Source of the DNA: Armadillidium nasatum
Taxonomy: Eukaryota; Arthropoda; Malacostraca; Isopoda; Armadillidiidae
Assembly: GCA_009176605.1 (NCBI GenBank)
Contig: SEYY01000141.1
Location: forward strand, 90,001 to 122,500
Direction: 5' to 3'
Length of the DNA: 32,500 nucleotides
In this document: positions 1 to 32,500 of the stretch, piece after piece
Position numbering within the stretch: position 1 is the stretch's first letter
How the letters are laid out: the number at the start of each line of letters is the position of its first letter
Notes under the pieces: generated by a model
Databases searched by the model: none
What the model saw: only the letters and a program-made list of their open reading frames with translations
What the model was told of the DNA's origin: nothing
Translations under genes and position numbers: made by a program

Positions 1-237
1 TCAGTTGTTTGTTTTTTTTTTTCAGAATGATTTATATTTTGCGTACTATTAACTTTATATATTGACAGCTCAAAACCACAAAAAAATAAATAAATATTTA
101 TTCACACTGGTTTCAACATGGTGGCAACTTTTATATCTTTTTGTACATTATTTTTGATCATTTAGGTAGGTTAGCAGGTATTGTGATGTTAGGCCATAGT
201 AAGGTACAATTTTGGAAATTAAACTTTGCCTCTTAAA

Positions 238-333
238 TTATCTCTTCATCCTCATCTCCGGCAATCCTATAACATCTATCCTCCTCTCCCTCATTATGTC
301 CACAATCTCCTCCTCCTTTCCACTATATCTCGC
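238..333 (-). mobile_element. RTE-type LINE endonuclease fragment
   Basis: The minus strand reads ARYSGKEEEIVDIMRERRID followed by VIGLPEMRMKR and a stop. This is the pattern of the N-terminal apurinic endonuclease domain of RTE-like LINEs (EIVDIMRERRIDVIGLAETRMKG type). Only about 32 codons remain. It may belong to the same family as the 3' end at 20130-20854. Confidence 0.6.
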
Positions 334-463
334 CAATATTAATAGTAGCACATCAGAATTATTTTAAATTTCTTTTCCAAAATCGTTTCCGTGGTCTGTT
401 TCTAAAAGTTTTGTCCAATTCCGAGGTTGGCTCTTGAATTATGCAAGCAAGTAATTTTTTCAG

Positions 464-688
<225 letters not shown>

Positions 689-1002
689 CGATTTTAATAC
701 AAAACTGGTATAAAAAATTTGTTGGAGAAATATTTTTAGAAGCTAAGTTTATTTACCAAAATTGTACCTTACAATGTGTTTAACATCATAATACTTGAGA
801 ATTTGCCCTAGGAATTATTGGAGTTGAAATAAAATTAAAACTAATGTCTATAAATATCGAAAATAAAATCTTTCCAAATACACATAAATAGCCATCTGTT
901 GAGACCAGCGGGATTTTTTTTTTTTTTTTTTTTTTTTTTGTGAAGTCATTGAATAAGCTTAACAGCATATAAGCATGTAAAATCTAAATATATTTTTTAA
1001 AA

Positions 1003-1062
1003 TAGAACCGTGGCACAAACGGTAGAGTGATTGACTCTCGTGCTTGAGCGCCCGTGTGATGT
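1003..1062 (+). repeat. Possible tRNA-like SINE head, degraded
   Basis: GTGGCACAAACGGTAGAGTG resembles a tRNA D-arm with a pol III A box (TGGCnnAnnnGG). The following anticodon-arm-like sequence loses the B box. It is best read as a decayed SINE head rather than a tRNA gene. Confidence 0.3.
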
Positions 1063-1346
1063 GAACTTTTTTATAAAAAAATTAATAAAAAATAACTTGC
1101 CCCTTTTTTAGTTTTTAGCAACTTTATATAGATTAAACTATATGTAAAAAAAATATATATAGGTATATAATTAAATGAATTGTAACATTCGCGTACATAC
1201 TCGATATAATTTGATATATTTTTAGTTTTTCAGACTTGAAAAATATTAATTTTATCAAAAATATTGCTTATTCAATATGTTAAGGTCCAGCATTAAAATT
1301 TTTTTGGTAATACTTAGAGATAAATTAAAAACTCATAACCTGTATA

Positions 1347-1651
1347 AGCTGCTTCGTAGTTCAGTTGATCGAACACTCGTCCTAGCAAGCGAGAGGTTCA
1401 GGTTTCGAGGCCTGATCGGGGCTGAAAATGTGAGCGATTTCTCCTTGCCCTTAGCTCCGAATGACTCAGTCGTTAAAACGAGTACATTAGTGAAGTGCTC
1501 TTGTCACTGAAGGGAAATAATCACAAGCATCCACGATAGGCCTGGCCCTGCCAGCGGTATTAACGCCTTGGCCCGTAAAACCCAGGGGTCTCCCTCGAAA
1601 GATACCACTGACAGATCGTAAATCCTTCCTGGGGAAGAAGATTATTTATTT
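1347..1651 (+). mobile_element. tRNA-headed SINE with target-site duplication
   Basis: It starts with a tRNA-like head at about 1351-1425 (GTAGTTCAGTTGATCGAAC as A box region; AGGTTCAGGTTTCGAGGCC as B box region), followed by a body of about 220 bp that is richer in G+C than the surroundings and an A/T tail (GATTATTTATTT). The exact 12-mer ATAACCTGTATA flanks it at 1335-1346 and 1652-1663, a textbook target-site duplication. It lies upstream of the first recognised CNOT10 exon. I do not know the family name. Confidence 0.75.
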
Positions 1652-1663
1652 ATAACCTGTATA

Positions 1664-1999
1664 GTCTTCTTCATCTTCTCCCTGGAAGGGTCTTTACCCT
1701 GTCATATTTTCACCTGTATAGTATTTCTTAAGATTTTTTTATTTCTCAAAATCAGCTTTTAAGTTTTTTAATGCTTAAACTTCTATTTTGAATTAAATAA
1801 CATAGAAAACACTAATGTTTACTTTATCCTCAAGAAATTGTGATAAATTTTTGATTATTTGTAGGTTGTGTGTGAAACATTATTGTTTTGAATTATATCT
1901 TTTATAAGCAGTGGCATTTTGATAAGTCTGATCTATTTGTAATTACTGTATATATTTTTACTACACTATAGAAAACTAAATGCTTGAATTTTCCATCAG
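1664..1999 (+). other. AT-rich intron upstream of CNOT10 exon a
   Basis: Anonymous AT-rich sequence between the SINE and exon a. It ends in a T-rich stretch and the CAG acceptor. No further coding segment with CNOT10 character is seen here. Confidence 0.4.
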
Positions 2000-12337
<10,338 letters not shown>

Positions 12338-12493
12338 GTGAAACAAAATCTGGACAGTCGTAAACGTCAGAGCTCTTCGTTTTATCTTTTGACATTTTTC
12401 ATTTTTATAATTTTATGATTTTCAAAATTAGTCGTACAATTGAAAATTGTTATTCGTTTTGTAAATTCATACTAATTTTTTTCAAAATGTTTT

Positions 12494-12499
12494 AATAAA
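12494..12499 (+). terminator. CNOT10: Poly(A) signal of CNOT10
   Basis: AATAAA about 157 bp after the CNOT10 stop codon, followed by a T/G-containing stretch (ACCTTGTTTTCTTTT near 12510). It sits where a short 3' UTR would end, so it is a credible cleavage signal. Confidence 0.7.
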
Positions 12500-12515
12500 G
12501 TTTTATAGACCTTGT

Positions 12516-13307
12516 TTTCTTTTAAGTTCTGAAAGAATATAAACTACAACCTACTGGAAGAAACAGATCACTTAATTACTTACCTTATGAAACCTTTTTT
12601 TTTTTTTTCAGTGGAAGGTGTTTATATTGTCAAAAGAGAAGTCCCAACCTCAATATATCATATGTTAGGAATATTATTAAACAGATAGCAAGAGTATGCA
12701 CATTTAGCACCGATTCAAATCTTGTAGCTGATATTACCAAGCTTATTTAACTATATTTATTTCAAATTTAGTTTTGTTTCCCAGTCCATTCACCTAAAAG
12801 ACTAGTCGTAATCACAATTTTATTACATATCTACCTACATTTTTAAATTTGTTTTTTAGTTTCCAGTCCTCTTGAATTACACTTCTTTTCTACATAGAAC
12901 ATATGAGTTTACCCATTATACTTCTCCAGACTCTTACTGCATCTAAGTCAATCCTTAAACACCTACTACAAAGTCTCGAAAGTTAATTAAATGACCTTCA
13001 TCATCGATTTGCTATCGCTTACATTTGACTTCCACAAGATTTAAGACATTTCTATTTCAAAGAAATTGGATTTAATTAATCTGATTCTCCTGAATATTCC
13101 CATAAGATATTTATTTTGAGTTATCACCAACGCTCCGTAACATATTTAGCTAATTATAATTTATAAACTAATCAAACAAAAATAGGAAACTCATTTACTG
13201 AAATTAAATTATTTTTCTCAAAAAATTTCATTAATTGAAGATATATATTAATTAGCTCATTTGTATCCTTTAACAGGAAATAAAATTACAACAAATTACA
13301 CAAATCG
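12516..13307. other. Spacer between two convergent genes
   Basis: About 0.8 kb between the CNOT10 poly(A) signal and the poly(A) signal of the minus-strand terminal exon at 13377-13528. It is AT-rich and has a 14-bp T-run at about 12596. I see no convincing open frame, RNA gene or repeat here. Confidence 0.5.
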
Positions 13308-13313
13308 TTTATT
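13308..13313 (-). terminator. Minus-strand poly(A) signal
   Basis: TTTATT on the plus strand reads AATAAA on the minus strand, 64 bp downstream of the stop codon at 13377-13379. The position supports 13377-13528 as a genuine 3'-terminal exon. Confidence 0.55.
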
Positions 13314-13376
13314 TTAAAATTATTTTACAAAATAAATAAATAATTACAAAATAGGGGAGATCACGATGAGAAAAAT

Positions 13377-13528
13377 TTACTCTAGATTCACTAACGTACT
13401 TTCCATTTTCTGGGAAATTTGGTCTCTGTGTTTCTGGGACATCATAAGCAGAGAGTTTCTCATTGTTGAATGGCTTTGAATTCCAGAAAATTGGGCGAAT
13501 AAACCGGGATCAAAAGCTGCATACCCAA
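13377..13528 (-). CDS. Candidate alternative terminal exon of Mi-2
   Basis: The minus-strand acceptor (TTTTCTCGAATTTCCAG) is followed by TT, so it needs one base from the preceding exon. The frame then reads VGYAAFDPGLFAQFSGIQ and on to QISQKMESTLVNLE and TAA at 13377-13379. The phase fits two upstream Mi-2 donors: the end of exon 22 at 15685, or a GTATAA donor inside exon 23 after 15369, before that exon's stop. With the latter the model becomes 1503 codons plus stop. GYAAF resembles the GYGAAF of the vertebrate CHD4 tail, which is weak support. It could instead belong to an unseen minus-strand gene. Confidence 0.5.
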
Positions 13529-13742
13529 CTGGAAATTCGAGAAAACAATTTGAAAAAAGCTTTTATGGATTGTCAGTAGCCGTGATATCTGATATAAAAC
13601 CAAGACAAAGTGCTGGTTTAAAGTAGAAAATATAGACTAAATTTTTCATAGAAACATTACGAATTAGTGTACAAAACCTGTATAATATGATATCTTTAAA
13701 TTCCCTTTTTAATTCTTACATAAAATCGTTCCTGCTTGCTTT

Positions 13743-14948
<1,206 letters not shown>

Positions 14949-15327
14949 AAAATAATTCTTTTAAATATTTTTCAAAAACTTTAAAATCAAATAGTATACT
15001 TTTCAAAACTAAGAAAATAAATTTAATCCCCTATATTTCACTAAACCTTCATAAATAATCCTTAAAAATGTCCTCTATTTTTAAAAAGAAATAACAGCAT
15101 TAATGACAAGTAAAAATTATATTAAAGTATGTCTTAAACTTATTCACCATTAGTAATTATTTCCATTTTCCACCATCTAATAATGCAAAAAATGGATTTC
15201 TTTTCAACTACATTTTTTTCTTTATATTTGTCAACAAACTATTATTAATTTTAGAAATCAAAATTATAACTCACCGAAAGTTAGTTATTTTGTTATTTCT
15301 AGGATGCGCACGCAGAATGGAATGCAT

Positions 15328-30943
<15,616 letters not shown>

Positions 30944-31129
30944 CTATCGTAAAAACATAAAAACTTATAATTCCGAGCGCCATATAGTTTCACATATGTA
31001 ACCATAAATCTTTTATATAAGTGAGGTACATAGTATTACAAATGAATATATAACAATCAAATTATAAATATAAAATACAAAATATCCTAAAGAAAATAAA
31101 CACTGCTCTAAACTTAAGCTACATACTAG

Positions 31130-32500
31130 TGATGAGACGATTAATCGTCATCATCAAAATCAGCATATATTATCTTTATCTCAATCAATATTCTGCCGAT
31201 TATTTTACATAAATTAGATTATATTATCTTTCTGCTTCACCTTCTTTTATTGAGAATGAAGGCTGTTTAGTAGTGGAGGTCAAATATACACTCCCAAGAC
31301 GAAATCGAGTCACCCAAGAAACTGAAGAAAAGGCCGTTTCTGTATCACAATAGCCCTAAATTTAAAGTACTAGAATTTTGAATGTCTGTCCATATTTTCA
31401 CAAATTAAAATTTTTAAAATTGACGTTCAGAAGATACTACAGTGTTCCACTCGCTCTCGGTTACAGATATGCGAATATAGATTTAAAAAAACTGGTCATG
31501 TTAATAAAATTTGTATATTAGCAGCTTCACAGAGTTTATAAATAGTTTGTATGACGAGAAACTCCGTAATAGCTAAATATCACTTGCCACACGTCCAACT
31601 TCAACATGTACGAAAAAGAGGGTGTGTTCGATGGTCAATATTCTTTAAGGGATTTGTTGATTGCTAAAGCAAAATGTCACATGAATTGTGTCCCACGAGT
31701 TTCGCTGCAGTAACTTTCTGCTCGAAAATTTTGAATGGTCACGTAATGTAAACAAACATGGAGGAGTTAGGTCAAGGCCTCTTTTTAAATAAATATCAAT
31801 TGCAAATATTTTTTCTCCGATAGATGTTTTCAAATTATCTCGGATAATTATTTTCGCATTTTCGGAACATCAATTTGTTTTAAATGAAGCGAATTAATTA
31901 TTTTCAATTATTCAGAATTTCAATTTGTTGCAATGCTTCCAATCATGGCTGCCACCAAAGTCTTTTAAAAATATTTTTTTTGACTCATACATTTTCCTTA
32001 TATTCCTTCATATGGCTTTTATGATATTAATGATATTAAGTCGTTGCTTAAATTAATTAAATTAGATTTCAAAATATATTTATATTTCTTTATATAGATC
32101 AACTGACAATTGCTACAGCAAAGTGTCCCACAAAAATAAAGATTCTCTTCGCTGTAACTAGCTTAAGCATGACGTCACGATTAATTTCGTGGAACACATC
32201 CAGAGTCCTTGTTTGAAGATCGGGGTCATCCCAAGAGACTTTGGTCATCAAGGTCGCCTGACTTTACCCAATTGGATTTCATCTTATTGGGAATTCTGAA
32301 AGGAAAAGTGTATTACATCAAACCACCAAATCACATACTCTCATAAAACTAAAAGAAAACAATCGGCAGGTAATTGATGCTGCGACTCCCAATATGTTGG
32401 AGGAAAACTTCTGTAACCTAGAAAAGCATGTGCTGGCATGCCCTGATGATAATGGCAATCACTTCCAACAATTTGTGATATCGGTACGATTCTCACACAC
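31130..32500 (+). mobile_element. Long-inverted-arm mariner-like element, copy B (runs off the window)
   Basis: It starts TGATGAGACGATTAATCGTC at 31130. The left arm 31130-31430 is the inverse of 14480-14731 of copy A, alignable almost end to end, for example around CAAATATACACTCCCAAGAC. 31442-31640 matches 14061-14260 in direct orientation. The right part holds transposase codons. Its right arm should lie beyond 32500. It sits in the Mi-2 intron upstream of the first visible exon. Confidence 0.65.
32214..32500 (+). pseudogene. C-terminal transposase remnant (IS630/Tc1/mariner type)
   Basis: The plus strand reads WSSRSPDFTQLDFILLGILK and GKVY, then after a frameshift RQVIDAATPNMLEENFCNLE and a conserved tail. 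It matches the WPPRSPDLTPLDFFLWGYLKGKVY block and the following helical tail of arthropod DDE transposases. It is partial, frameshifted and cut by the window edge. A deletion derivative of the same sequence lies at 14235-14363. Confidence 0.7.

Noticed and set aside
1351-1425. A true tRNA gene
   Set aside because: No complete cloverleaf with an acceptor stem; the fused body, A/T tail and target-site duplication identify a SINE.

Overview
The window is a eukaryotic, very AT-rich, intron-rich nuclear segment. It carries most of two conserved animal genes arranged tail to tail, plus a heavy load of simple repeats and decayed mobile elements. Protein similarity, the transposase and LINE types, and a tRNA-headed SINE suggest an invertebrate, probably an arthropod. 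A crustacean is plausible because of the extreme (TA)n content, but the sequence alone does not settle it.

The plus strand (2000-12337) holds the 3' two-thirds of CNOT10, the TPR-repeat subunit of the CCR4-NOT mRNA deadenylase. Ten exons join in phase to 432 codons plus a stop, and a poly(A) signal follows about 157 bp after the stop. The first exons lie to the left of the window or in an unrecognised stretch of the first 2 kb.

The minus strand (30943 down to 15328, possibly on to 13377) holds the chromodomain-to-C-terminus part of Mi-2/CHD4, the SNF2-type ATPase of the NuRD complex. Twenty-three exons join in phase to 1466 codons plus a stop. They cover the chromodomain, both helicase lobes, the post-helicase DUF1087 and DUF1086 regions, a lysine/glutamate/aspartate-rich linker and the CHDCT2 region. 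A further minus-strand terminal exon at 13377-13528 has a good acceptor, compatible phase and its own poly(A) signal, and is probably an alternative (or the true) Mi-2 C-terminus. The N-terminal PHD-finger part lies to the right of the window. Two introns, one in each gene, use GC-AG boundaries. The two genes work at different levels (chromatin and mRNA turnover), and nothing here shows they are co-regulated.

Everything else is introns, spacer and repeats. I count 24 long (TA)n arrays of about 100-245 bp each, roughly 11% of the window. Several mobile elements sit inside or directly against these arrays: a long-inverted-arm element carrying Tc1/mariner-type (IS630 superfamily) transposase remnants, with two related copies at 13861-14731 and 31130 to the window end; a short Tc1-like element with terminal inverted repeats (25113-25349); the 3' end of an RTE-type LINE; and a pair of related repeats ending in (TA)n. 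Other relics are a CR1/L2-like LINE reverse transcriptase, a second reverse-transcriptase fragment, another transposase pseudogene in a CNOT10 intron, and a complete-looking SINE with a 12-bp target-site duplication. I found no RNA genes, CRISPR arrays or prokaryotic-style operons. The most unusual observations are the (TA)n/transposon association and a Mi-2 splice acceptor formed directly by a (TA)n array.
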